Assembly: GCF_005047355.1 (NCBI RefSeq)
Contig: NZ_SUMC01000072.1
Span: 1 to 38,012, forward strand
Direction: 5' to 3'
DNA: 38,012 nucleotides
From: Actinacidiphila oryziradicis
Lineage (GTDB): Bacteria > Actinomycetota > Actinomycetes > Streptomycetales > Streptomycetaceae
Under the pieces are notes generated by a model. It was not told the origin of the DNA and made no database searches. It saw only the letters and a program-made list of their open reading frames with translations. The position numbers were made by a program, and so were the translations under genes. Positions 30,157 through 37,924 of this stretch are shown piece by piece. The stretch's first letter is position 1. Each line of letters starts with the position of its first letter.

Positions 30157-31299
30157 ATGCCAACCATCGACGTACCCCGCGGGCTCAAAGGCGTCGTGGT
30201 CACCGAGACCGCGCTCGGCGACGTCCGGGGAACCGAGGGCTTCTACCACTACCGGCAGTACTCAGCCGTCGAACTCGCACAGACCCGCACCTTCGAGGAC
30301 GTCTGGCACCTGATGTTCCACGGCACGCTCCCGGACGCCGCCCGGCGTGCCGACTTCACCGCCGGGGCCGCAGCCCTGCGCCGTCTGCCCGCAGACGTCC
30401 GCGACGCGCTCCCGGCCATCGCCCGCGCGTGCGCGGTGAGCGGCCCGCTCAGCGGACTGCGAACGGCACTCTCGCTGGCGGGCGCTGCCGCCGGCTTCCG
30501 GCCGCTGTACGACATCGGCGCAGACCAGCGCCGCGCCGACGCCCTCGCCGCCTGCGCCCTCGTACCGACGCTGCTGGCAGCCCTGCACCGGCTGGGCCGG
30601 GGCCTGGAGCCGGTGGAGCCGCGTGACGACCTGGCCCATGCGGCCAACTACCTCTACATGCTGACCGGCCAGGAGCCGGACCCCGCCCGGGCCCGGGCGG
30701 TCGAGCAGTACCTGATCTCCACCGTCGACCACGGCTTCAACGCGTCCACCTTCACCGCCCGCGTCATCACCTCCACCGGCGCGGACCTGGCCGCCTGTCT
30801 GACCGGCGCGATCGGCGCGTTGTCCGGCCCGCTGCACGGCGGGGCGCCCAGCCGGGCGCTGGACACGCTGGACGCCATCGGCACCCCGGACCGCATCGAG
30901 CCCTGGATCCGGGAACGGGTGCTGGCCGGCGACCGGATCATGGGCTTCGGGCACCCCGTCTACCGCACCGAGGACCCGCGTTCGCGGATGCTGAAGGGGA
31001 TAGCGCGCGGCTTCGGAGGGCCGCTGGTCGACTTCGCGGTCCAGGTCGAGGAGCGGACGGAGGCGATCCTCGCCGAGCTGAAGCCCGGCCGGGAGCTGCA
31101 CATCAATGTGGAGTTCTACGCAGGGGTGGTCATGGAGCTGTGCGGGCTGCCGCGCGAGATGTTCACCCCGACCTTCGCCGCGGCGCGGGTGGTGGGCTGG
31201 AGCGCCAACATCCTGGAACAGGCCGAGGACAGCAAGATCATCCGACCGGCGGCCCGCTACACCGGCCCGCTCCCGCCGCAGCCAGTCCCCGCGGCATAG
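30157..31299 (+). CDS. Citrate synthase (second, divergent copy)
   Basis: A 380-residue citrate/2-methylcitrate synthase. Active-site His lies in TVDHGFNASTF and His in GFGHPVYRTEDPR. The usual catalytic Asp position (NVDFYSG) reads NVEFYAG here, a Glu for Asp change; the same change may be general in this actinomycete subfamily. The ATG at 30157 follows a strong AAAGGAGG. Condenses oxaloacetate with acetyl-CoA (or propionyl-CoA) in the citric acid or methylcitrate cycle. It shares a palindromic control region with the helix-turn-helix citrate synthase. Confidence 0.93.
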   Translation: MPTIDVPRGLKGVVVTETALGDVRGTEGFYHYRQYSAVELAQTRTFEDVWHLMFHGTLPDAARRADFTAGAAALRRLPADVRDALPAIARACAVSGPLSGLRTALSLAGAAAGFRPLYDIGADQRRADALAACALVPTLLAALHRLGRGLEPVEPRDDLAHAANYLYMLTGQEPDPARARAVEQYLISTVDHGFNASTFTARVITSTGADLAACLTGAIGALSGPLHGGAPSRALDTLDAIGTPDRIEPWIRERVLAGDRIMGFGHPVYRTEDPRSRMLKGIARGFGGPLVDFAVQVEERTEAILAELKPGRELHINVEFYAGVVMELCGLPREMFTPTFAAARVVGWSANILEQAEDSKIIRPAARYTGPLPPQPVPAA

Positions 31300-31437
31300 C
31301 TCATGCCGCGAGGCCGCGCCTGCGAGGGGCACGGGGTGTGCCGCAGAAACCCACCGGTGCGGTGAGACCGGCCCTGGGGGAGAGTCCGGTCACCCGTGTT
31401 CGCCGACCCTTGGCCGGGAGCTGGCAGGACTCCGGCC

Positions 31438-32377
31438 ATGGTTCGGCCGGACGACCGTAGCGTGCATATGCTTTCGCCGTCGATCACGGAGATGACCATG
31501 TGCAGTCCGCAGCATCGGCCCCCGTGGATCCTCGGCCGGGCAGGGAAGGGCCTGAACGAGCTGGAGCGCGAGGAGATCGAACTCACCGGCGACCAAGACC
31601 GCTTCTCGGTCACCGTCGGCTTCGAGCAGCGCTTCCCCGGCTTCGCCCCCGTCCCGACACGCCCGGCGCGACCCGCGAACCGCATCCTGGTGCCGGGTAC
31701 GGTCGCGTACTGGCGTTTCGACGCCCCCGCCCACCGGATCGCCGACCTTTCGGGGCACGGCAACGAGTTGACGAAGGTGACGGTCCCCGGCACCCCGCCC
31801 CGGCTCCCTCACCTGGGTCCACGAGCACCACCCCGACCAGCCGGCCCACGGCAGCCTGTACTTCGCCGGGGACACGAGCCCGCTGCACGGCACCTATCTG
31901 CGGACAGCCGACAACGCGCCGCTGAACGCCGTCACCTTCCCTTCGGGCCGAGCAGCGCAGCCGGCAAGACCGGCGGCGATCCCGACGAGCCGCTCGCCAC
32001 CCTCAGCCTGTCCGGTGACCGCGAACTCCAGCGGGCGGTATATCCGCTCAACCAGAACGGTCCGGTCACCAACCGGGGCCATGAGCTGCCGCTCGGCGCC
32101 TGGTGGCACGTGGCCGTCGTCAACGACGGACGCCGCACGGCCATGTGGCCATGTACGTCAAAGGCTGCCCCGTCGTCCGCACCCCCTCCACACGGCCACC
32201 GGCCTCACCACCCTCGGCCTGCGCTGGCTGCTGGGCGGCTACGAGTACGGCGGGAAGACCGACCAGATCGTGCACGGCTGGATCGGCGACGTCCGGGTCG
32301 CCGACCGCGCGCTGCCCGTCAGCCGCTTCATGAACGCGCCACAGGGCGGCGGTCCACGGGGGTGTCGGGCACGATGA
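31438..32377 (+). pseudogene. LamG-like (jellyroll) domain protein remnant with several frameshifts
   Basis: Protein-like stretches alternate between frames. AYWRFDAPAHRIADLSGHGN appears first; after about 31790 HGSLYFAGDTSPLHGTYL lies in another frame; after about 31930 LATLSLSGDRELQRAVYPLN and LGAWWHVAVVNDG return to the first frame; then MYVKGCPVVRTP and finally LRWLLGGYEYGGKTDQIVHG are in two further frames. Together they form a concanavalin/LamG beta-sandwich of the kind found on secreted metallophosphoesterase-type proteins. At least four indels make it a pseudogene, unless the sequence here is of poor quality. No signal peptide is evident. Its end overlaps the convergent membrane-protein gene. 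Confidence 0.6.
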
Positions 32378-33419
32378 TGGCCTCGGCGGTCCGCCGCGGC
32401 CCCGACCAGGGCGCCGGCACGGCGTCGATGTCGTACGCCAGCCGATAGGCCACGGCCTCGTAGTTGATCCGCCACCCCCGGAAGTCCGGCCAGGCCTCCT
32501 CCGGCGTGCGCTCCGCCGAGTACCCCTGGTCCGCCATGCGGGCGAGGCCCTGCAGGAAGTCCTCGTAGGTGACCGACACCGGGCCGTCCGGCGACGGGTC
32601 GCGGTCGTACGGGATACCGCGCACGTCCGCGATTTCGCGCAGGCAGACATAGCCGGCCCGCAGTGCCATGCGCACCTCGGCCTGCGGGCAACTGGGATTG
32701 AGGGCGAGACGCAGCGCCGCCGCGTCCATTACCGCGAGCATGGCGACCAGCCAGTTGCGGTTGGCCTTGGGGGAGCGGAAGTGGATCAGGATCGGATAGG
32801 TGGTGTGGCTCTCGCTGACCTCGGCGCTCCACCGCTCCCAGCCGCGGAAGAGCTCGCCGATGCTGTCGATGATCCCGACCTGGGCGTACCGGGCGAGGAT
32901 CTGCGGACCCCAGGGCGGACTACCGGTCCGGGCCTGCAACAGTGTCACCTCGGTCTCGCGGCGCTGGTAGGCGCCGTAGAGGGCGGGGAGATAGCCGATC
33001 TGGAGGCCGATGGTGATCGGTCCGGTGGCGGCGGCGCAGAAGTCGATGGCGGTCAGGTCCGCATGCTCGCTGCTGGCGAAGCCGAGCGTGAACATCGAGG
33101 ATCCGGCCTCACGGAGCGCGGCCGTCGCCCCGAGGCCGCTCACCGCGGCCTCCAGCAGGCCGTAGCCGATCATGAAGCAGGCCAGCCAGCCCACCAGCGT
33201 CATCAAAATGGCCACTGATGCGGCCGGGGCGAGCACCCGGTCCTTCACCTCGGCCGAGGTGAAACGGTCGGCCGGCATTTGAAAGGCCCATCGCACGGTG
33301 GTCTGAACAGCGCGGGTGAATCCGGACCGGGTCGGCCGGGGGATCACCAGGGTGCGCAGCACCGAGGAGAAGATCCCGCCCACAACGAGCGCACCGAGGA
33401 TACCCAGCACCACACGCAC
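32328..33419 (-). CDS. Multi-pass membrane protein, possibly channel-like
   Basis: A 363-residue protein with a GTG start behind GGAGG. The N-terminal third has membrane helices: VVLGILGALVVGGIFSSVL, SVAILMTLVGWLACFMIGY and GPITIGLQIGYLPALYGAY. Between the second and third lies SSMFTLGFASSEHADL; TLGFA there resembles a degenerate potassium-channel filter (TVGYG), so an ion-channel role is possible. The C-terminal two thirds are soluble and helical, with no domain I recognise. It follows the LPG-synthase-like gene by 22 bases on the same strand, suggesting an operon. An open frame continues upstream to 33611 but overlaps that gene. Confidence 0.75.
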   Translation of the reverse strand: MRVVLGILGALVVGGIFSSVLRTLVIPRPTRSGFTRAVQTTVRWAFQMPADRFTSAEVKDRVLAPAASVAILMTLVGWLACFMIGYGLLEAAVSGLGATAALREAGSSMFTLGFASSEHADLTAIDFCAAATGPITIGLQIGYLPALYGAYQRRETEVTLLQARTGSPPWGPQILARYAQVGIIDSIGELFRGWERWSAEVSESHTTYPILIHFRSPKANRNWLVAMLAVMDAAALRLALNPSCPQAEVRMALRAGYVCLREIADVRGIPYDRDPSPDGPVSVTYEDFLQGLARMADQGYSAERTPEEAWPDFRGWRINYEAVAYRLAYDIDAVPAPWSGPRRTAEAIIVPDTPVDRRPVARS

Positions 33420-33441
33420 CGCAGGTCCTCCTGGAAATGGA

Positions 33442-34377
33442 TCACAGTACCCGGCGGCGCACCAGAGCGGCGAGCACCAGCACACCGGGAAGCAGGGGCA
33501 ACCATACGGTGACGATCCGGTACGCCAGCACCGCCGAGGTCGCCGCCACCGCGGTCGCCCCCGCTGTGACCAGTGCCAGCACCAGCGCCACGTCCAGCGA
33601 GCCGAAACCACCCGGCGTCGGCAGCAGCGCCGCCGCCGCGCTCCCCGCCAGGTAGGCCAGCGCCACGTGTACGGGCGGCACAGGGGTGTGCAGTGCCCTC
33701 ACCACGGCCACCAGCACCAGCGCCTGCATCACCGGGAGCGCCAGCGATCCGGTCCACAGCGCCGCCGCCCGCGCCGAGCTGCCGTGCACCGCGCGCACAT
33801 CCGCCGCCACCGTGCCGAGGAAGTCGCAGGCCGTCCTGCGCACCGGCCGCACCAGTGCCAGGAAGAGGGCCACCGCGCAGGCCAGGGCCACCACCGTGAT
33901 CGCGAGCGGGTTGTCCGCCCGGGCCGGCACCACCCGGTGCACATGCAGTGCGTGCGGGAAGGCGGCCAGCAGCGTCGTCAGCAGCGCTATCCGTACCACG
34001 CACGCCGCCAGCGCCCGCACCGCGAGCGCGGCCGCACACCGGCTGGGCGGCAGCCCGCAGCGCAGCAGGAACCGCAGATTCACCGCGTTGCCGCCGATAC
34101 CCGCCGGAAGTATGTGGTTCGCGGCCGACGCCGCGAACTGGGTGGCGAGCAGCCGCCCGGCCGGCAACTGCTCCAGCACCGCGCCCTGCTGCGCGGTCGC
34201 CGAGCACACCCATGCCAGCAGGGTCGCCGCGGCGGCCGCCAGCAGCCATTCGGTGTCCGCCGAACCGAGCTGTGCCGTGCCCTTGTCGAGCATCGGCCAT
34301 TTCCAGTACGCGATGCCGAGGACGATCAGGACCGGGAGCAGGCCGGCGACATGACGTACCGGGAGCCGACGCAGCAT
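33442..34377 (-). CDS. Lysylphosphatidylglycerol synthase transmembrane-domain protein (UPF0104)
   Basis: A 311-residue integral membrane protein with about eight hydrophobic helices. Family landmarks are AASAANHILPAGIGGNAVNL near residue 85 and LLPTPGGFGSLDVALVLALV in the second half. It lacks the soluble aminoacyl-transferase domain of full MprF, as many actinomycete homologues do, so it may flip or handle lipids. The ATG start gives a basic N-terminus (MLRRLPVRHV). It is the first gene of a probable two-gene unit with the channel-like membrane protein. Confidence 0.88.
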   Translation of the reverse strand: MLRRLPVRHVAGLLPVLIVLGIAYWKWPMLDKGTAQLGSADTEWLLAAAAATLLAWVCSATAQQGAVLEQLPAGRLLATQFAASAANHILPAGIGGNAVNLRFLLRCGLPPSRCAAALAVRALAACVVRIALLTTLLAAFPHALHVHRVVPARADNPLAITVVALACAVALFLALVRPVRRTACDFLGTVAADVRAVHGSSARAAALWTGSLALPVMQALVLVAVVRALHTPVPPVHVALAYLAGSAAAALLPTPGGFGSLDVALVLALVTAGATAVAATSAVLAYRIVTVWLPLLPGVLVLAALVRRRVL

Positions 34378-34520
34378 TCTCCACTCGCCTTCTGCTCATC
34401 GCGAGCCGCTCCCCGAAGCGCCCCGGGCCGTGACCCATGTCTGACGGTACGACGTCCGGACCGTCCCCGCTCAGTCGCGCGGGCGGGCGGGTGAGCGGGC
34501 GGGCGAGCGGCGGAGGTCAC

Positions 34521-34538
34521 ATACCGACTGGTCGGTGT
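34521..34538. promoter_or_regulatory. Palindrome resembling a TetR-family operator
   Basis: ACCGAC (34523-34528) and GTCGGT (34531-34536) flank TG, and the match extends outward (ATACCGAC/GTCGGTGT). This is the usual shape of TetR/AcrR sites in actinomycetes. It lies about 50 bases before the quinone oxidoreductase start, close to a TAGCGT -10-like hexamer (34545-34550). Confidence 0.5.
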
Positions 34539-34587
34539 GAACGGTAGCGTGACCCCCACACGACACAACGATGCGGAGGGAGTCGCG

Positions 34588-35541
34588 GTGCGCGCGATCC
34601 AGATCACCGAGTTCGGCGGCCCGGAAGTACTGCGCCAGGTGGAGCTGCCGGAACCGGTGGCCGGACCGGGACAGGTGCTGGTGCGAGTGGACTCGGCGGG
34701 GGTCAACTATGCCGACACCCACACCGTCGAGAACTCCTATCTCTCGAAGACCACCCTGCCTCTGGTGCCGGGCGGCGAAGTCGTCGGCCGCACTCCCGAC
34801 GGCCGCCGGGTGGTGGCCCTCATGGACAACGGCGGCTACGCCCAGCAGGCCGCCGTACAGGAGTACCTGGCACACGAGGTCCCCGACGGGGTCACCGACG
34901 GGCAGGCGCTCGCCCTGGTCGTGCAGGGGCTGACCGCCTGGCACCTGCTGCGGACCTCGGCCCGGATCGCCGGGGGCGAGTCCGTGGTCGTGCACGCGGC
35001 GGCGGGCGGCACCGGTTCGCTCGCCGTACAGCTCGCGAAGGCCTTCGGGGCCGGACGGGTGATAGCCACGGCGTCCTCCAAGGAGAAGCGCGAGCTCGCG
35101 CTGGAACTCGGCGCCGACGTGGCGGTCGAGGTCGGCGCCGAAGGCATGAAGGAGCGGCTTGTCGAGGCGAACGGCGGCAAGAAGCCCGACATCGTCCTGG
35201 AGATGACCGGCGGCCCGGTCTTCGACGCCTCGCTCGCCGCGCTCGCGCCCTTCGGCCGGCTGGTGACCTACGGCATGGCCTCCCGCGTGCCCCCGACCCC
35301 CGTACAGGCCGCGGCGCTGATGGGCCGTTCGAGGGCCGTCGTCGGCTTCTGGCTGATGCACTGCCTCGGCCGCCCCGGCATGTACCGGGAGCCGATGGCC
35401 GAACTGCTGGCCATGACGGCGGAGGGACGGCTGAAGCCGCAGGTCGGCGGCGTGTATCCGCTGACGGAGGTGGCCCGGGCGCACGAGGATCTGCGGGCCC
35501 GGCGCACTTACGGCAAATTGATCCTCGACGTGACAGTCTGA
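34588..35541 (+). CDS. Quinone oxidoreductase, medium-chain dehydrogenase family
   Basis: A 317-residue NADPH:quinone oxidoreductase of the zinc-independent MDR type. The N-terminus reads AIQITEFGGPEVLRQVELPE, the substrate domain has GVNYADTHTVENSY, and the Rossmann part has VVVHAAAGGTGSLAVQLAKA followed by ATASSKEKRELALELGAD. No catalytic or structural zinc cysteines are present. GTG at 34588 is placed 7 bases after GGAGGG; the open frame extends 17 codons upstream but without family similarity. A TetR-like operator upstream suggests induction by a small toxic compound. Monocistronic: a long structured gap follows. Confidence 0.9.
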   Translation: MRAIQITEFGGPEVLRQVELPEPVAGPGQVLVRVDSAGVNYADTHTVENSYLSKTTLPLVPGGEVVGRTPDGRRVVALMDNGGYAQQAAVQEYLAHEVPDGVTDGQALALVVQGLTAWHLLRTSARIAGGESVVVHAAAGGTGSLAVQLAKAFGAGRVIATASSKEKRELALELGADVAVEVGAEGMKERLVEANGGKKPDIVLEMTGGPVFDASLAALAPFGRLVTYGMASRVPPTPVQAAALMGRSRAVVGFWLMHCLGRPGMYREPMAELLAMTAEGRLKPQVGGVYPLTEVARAHEDLRARRTYGKLILDVTV

Positions 35542-35558
35542 CCGGACCTTGATAGGCA

Positions 35559-35681
35559 CTGTCCGGGCGATCAGGGCGTTCGCCGCGCCGGGGGCACCTC
35601 CCGGCCGCTGGCCGGGGGAGGCCGAAGTCACCGCGGCGTCGTCCGGTGCGGTGACGGAGCCGTTCCTGATCGCCCGGGCAG
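35559..35681. repeat. Nested inverted-repeat structure in the gap before htpX
   Basis: Outer arms 35559-35575 and 35665-35681 are complementary in 16 of 17 positions. Inside them CGCCGCG/CGCGGCG pair, and a central stem CTCCCGGCC/GGCCGGGGGAG closes the structure. It could be a terminator for the oxidoreductase, a structured leader for htpX, or a short palindromic mobile repeat (MITE/REP-like). Confidence 0.55.
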
Positions 35682-35780
35682 GGCTGGGCCGGGGCTCGTC
35701 ATTTTCGCCGTCGCAGAGGCACAATCGAAGCGGAGCACGACGGGCCGCCGGCCCGCCACCCGCAGAAATCGGGAGGGGCC

Positions 35781-36707
35781 ATGGACCGGAATCGATTCGC
35801 CCCCGATCGGGGTCTGACGACCCGCATGGTGATTACCATGTTCATGATCGGCTTGCTGTACGTGGTCTTCGTCGGCGCGCTGCTGGCGCTGATGCGCGGT
35901 TCCTGGCCACTCATCCTCATCATCGCGGGCGGCCTGTTCGTCGCCCAGTTCTGGTTCAGCGACCGCATCGCCGCCTTCAGCATGGGCGCGCGCGAGGTCA
36001 CCCCCGAGCAGGCCCCCGAGCTGCACGGCGTGGTCGACCGGATCTGTGCCCTGGCCGACATGCCCAAGCCCCGGGTCGCCATATCGGACAGTGATGTCCC
36101 GAACGCTTTCGCCACCGGCCGCAACCAGAAGGCCGCGGTGGTGTGTGCCACCACCGGGCTGCTGCGCCGCCTGGAGCCGGACGAGCTGGAGGGCGTGATA
36201 GCCCATGAGCTGTCCCATGTGGCGCACAAGGACGTCGCGGTGATGACCATCGCGTCTTTCCTGGGGGTGCTCGCCGGACTCATCACCCGGATCGGCCTGT
36301 GGGGCGGCTTCCGCAACAACAACGACAGCAACGCGGCCTTCGCCGCCCTCGTCATCCCCCTGGTCAGCGGAGTCGTGTACGCGATCAGCTTCCTGCTCAC
36401 CCGCTCGCTGTCCCGCTACCGCGAGCTCTCCGCCGACCGCGCCGCCGCCCAGCTCACCGGCCGCCCGTCCTCGCTCGCCTCGGCGCTGACCAAGGTGACC
36501 GGCCAGATGTCCAAGATCCCGACCAACGATCTCCGTAAGGCCGAGCCGTTCAACGCCTTCTACTTCGCTCCCGCGCTCAGTTCCCGCAACGGGTCGGACG
36601 GCGGCGGCTCCGGCATGAGCCTCGGCAGGCTCTTCTCCACCCACCCCACCCTGGAGCAGCGGCTGGAGCAGCTCGCCCGGATCACCCTGGAACTGGGCAG
36701 CCGCTGA
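35781..36707 (+). CDS. htpX: Zinc metalloprotease HtpX
   Basis: Membrane-bound M48 peptidase of 308 residues that degrades misfolded membrane proteins. Two N-terminal membrane helices (TMFMIGLLYVVFVGALLALM and SWPLILIIAGGLFVAQFWF) precede the catalytic HELSH (His142, Glu143, His146) in VIAHELSHVAHKD. Two further helices follow (SFLGVLAGLITRIGLWGG and LVIPLVSGVVYAISFLL), and ELSADRAAA supplies the third zinc ligand, Glu. ATG follows GGGAGGGGCC. The stop overlaps the PspAB start as TGATG, so the pair is translationally coupled and fits an envelope-stress operon. Confidence 0.93.
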   Translation: MDRNRFAPDRGLTTRMVITMFMIGLLYVVFVGALLALMRGSWPLILIIAGGLFVAQFWFSDRIAAFSMGAREVTPEQAPELHGVVDRICALADMPKPRVAISDSDVPNAFATGRNQKAAVVCATTGLLRRLEPDELEGVIAHELSHVAHKDVAVMTIASFLGVLAGLITRIGLWGGFRNNNDSNAAFAALVIPLVSGVVYAISFLLTRSLSRYRELSADRAAAQLTGRPSSLASALTKVTGQMSKIPTNDLRKAEPFNAFYFAPALSSRNGSDGGGSGMSLGRLFSTHPTLEQRLEQLARITLELGSR

Positions 36708-37300
36708 TGGGCTTCCTGGACGCTCTGCTAGGCCGCAGCAAGCCGGTCCGGCCCGATCTCGACCAGCTCTTCGGTCTGCCCTCGGCGGCGATCACCCTGG
36801 AGGCGGCGGCCGGATTCCGGCCCACCGGGCTGGGTTCGGTGTGCTTCTCGGCCGTCGAGGGCGGCGCCTTCGCCGAGGTGCAACAGGATGTCCGGGCCCT
36901 GCTGGACATGGACGCCGGGGAGGGGGCCGACGGTGCTCCGGTGGAATCCAGCCGCGACAGTTACGGCTATACATGGTTCCTCGTACGGCACTCACCCGAC
37001 GACATGCCGTCCCTCGTCAACGACCTGCACGCGGTGAACTCCGCCCTGGAGGGCCAGGGCTTCGGCCCCCAGCTCCTCTGCTCGCTGGCCGGCTTCCGGG
37101 ACGACCAGGGCCGCGCGCTGGCCCTGGTCTACCTCTACAAACGCGGCACTTTCTATCCGGTTTGTAAACTCCCTGGCCAGGAGAAGCGTGACAACGCCCT
37201 GGAGCTTCAGGTCAAGGCGCTGCTAGTCAACGATCTGCGGATTGAGGAGGATCTGTCCCGCTGGTTCCCGGTCTGGGGCGCCCCCGGGACAGAGGACTGA
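36707..37300 (+). CDS. pspAB: PspA-associated protein PspAB
   Basis: A 197-residue soluble protein starting MGFLDALLGRSKPVRPDLDQ, followed by LFGLPSAAITLEAAAGFRPT, which matches the actinobacterial PspAB family associated with PspA and HtpX in the phage-shock response. The C-terminal half has ALALVYLYKRGTFYPVC and LRIEEDLSRWFPVWG. No catalytic motif is evident. The TGATG overlap with htpX supports a functional link; PspA itself is not in the window. Assignment rests on recalled family features and neighbourhood. Confidence 0.82.
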   Translation: MGFLDALLGRSKPVRPDLDQLFGLPSAAITLEAAAGFRPTGLGSVCFSAVEGGAFAEVQQDVRALLDMDAGEGADGAPVESSRDSYGYTWFLVRHSPDDMPSLVNDLHAVNSALEGQGFGPQLLCSLAGFRDDQGRALALVYLYKRGTFYPVCKLPGQEKRDNALELQVKALLVNDLRIEEDLSRWFPVWGAPGTED

Positions 37301-37304
37301 GACC

Positions 37305-37592
37305 TTGTTAGATGGGGAGTGGCTGACGAGCGTCAGCCTCAGCGGTGGGGACTCATCCGACCAGCTCTTGAAGCTGCTAGCCGAGAGCGGAGTCACGCCG
37401 GCCGAGCTAGAGGCGGCAACCGCCCTCTTCGTGGCGTCGAGCCCTGCGAACCAAACGTCTCGGCCGCAAGCGCCGCCCGTCCGCAGGACGGCGACCTGGC
37501 GCGGGGCAGAGCCTTACGACGCCCCTGCGACAGTCAAGACGACCCCGGCCGGCGCAGAGCGCCCGCGACGGGCTGAGCCCTCTCCGCCCTGA
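37305..37592 (+). CDS. Small hypothetical protein
   Basis: A 95-residue frame with a possible TTG start after GAGGACTGAG, five bases past the pspAB stop. The first half looks protein-like (SGGDSSDQLLKLLAESGVTP, then AELEAATALFVA), and the second half is Pro/Ala/Arg-rich. The codon style is less GC-biased than its neighbours (CTA, GTC, CTC mix), as in mobile-element DNA. It may belong with the truncated HTH gene downstream. No family recognised. Confidence 0.35.
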   Translation: MLDGEWLTSVSLSGGDSSDQLLKLLAESGVTPAELEAATALFVASSPANQTSRPQAPPVRRTATWRGAEPYDAPATVKTTPAGAERPRRAEPSPP

Positions 37593-37670
37593 CTGCGAGG
37601 AGTTTGGGGCTTGATCGGAGCCCGAACGATCATGCTACGGTGAGCTCGAAGCCAACAACCGCACATGAGC

Positions 37671-37702
37671 GACCCCGGCAGTGCTACCAACACTCCGGGG
37701 TC
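37671..37702 (+). promoter_or_regulatory. Structured leader hairpin ahead of the HTH gene
   Basis: GACCCCGG pairs with CCGGGGTC and, past a bulged C, AGTG pairs with CACT around a CTACCAA loop. It lies 24 bases before the ATG at 37727. A -10-like TACGGT (37636-37641) is upstream, so the hairpin would be in the mRNA leader. A 33-codon frame from ATG 37665 runs through it and overlaps the HTH gene start. Confidence 0.5.
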
Positions 37703-37726
37703 TGACACCGAAGAGGGTAATCTTCG

Positions 37727-37924
37727 ATGCAGATCAAGCGTAGCAGTCACACGTCTGCGTTCGTGATCATCCCGAACGCCATACTCCAGCACTACGAGCT
37801 GAGCCTGACGGCTCGCGGTCTCCTGGGCCTCCTCCTCTCGCAGCCTGAGCACACGGCCGAGACGGTCAAGTCCCTCACTGAGGACGTGGCAGAGCCCTCC
37901 CTGTCAGACTCTCATGAGACATGA
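37727..37924 (+). pseudogene. Truncated HTH/replication-type protein (N-terminal part)
   Basis: ATG follows AGAGGG by 9 bases. The sequence MQIKRSSHTSAFVIIPNAIL and LSLTARGLLGLLLSQPEHTA resembles the first winged-helix segment of streptomycete helix-turn-helix proteins found on integrative elements and plasmids, which are normally several times longer. After VKSLTEDVAE the similarity stops and the frame soon ends at TGA (37922-37924). The break near 37893 coincides with unrelated sequence that looks like a mobile-element end. Confidence 0.55.

Noticed and set aside
37319..37576. Alternative frame after pspAB starting with GTG at 37319
   Set aside because: Arg-rich composition; the overlapping frame from 37305 has a more protein-like first half.
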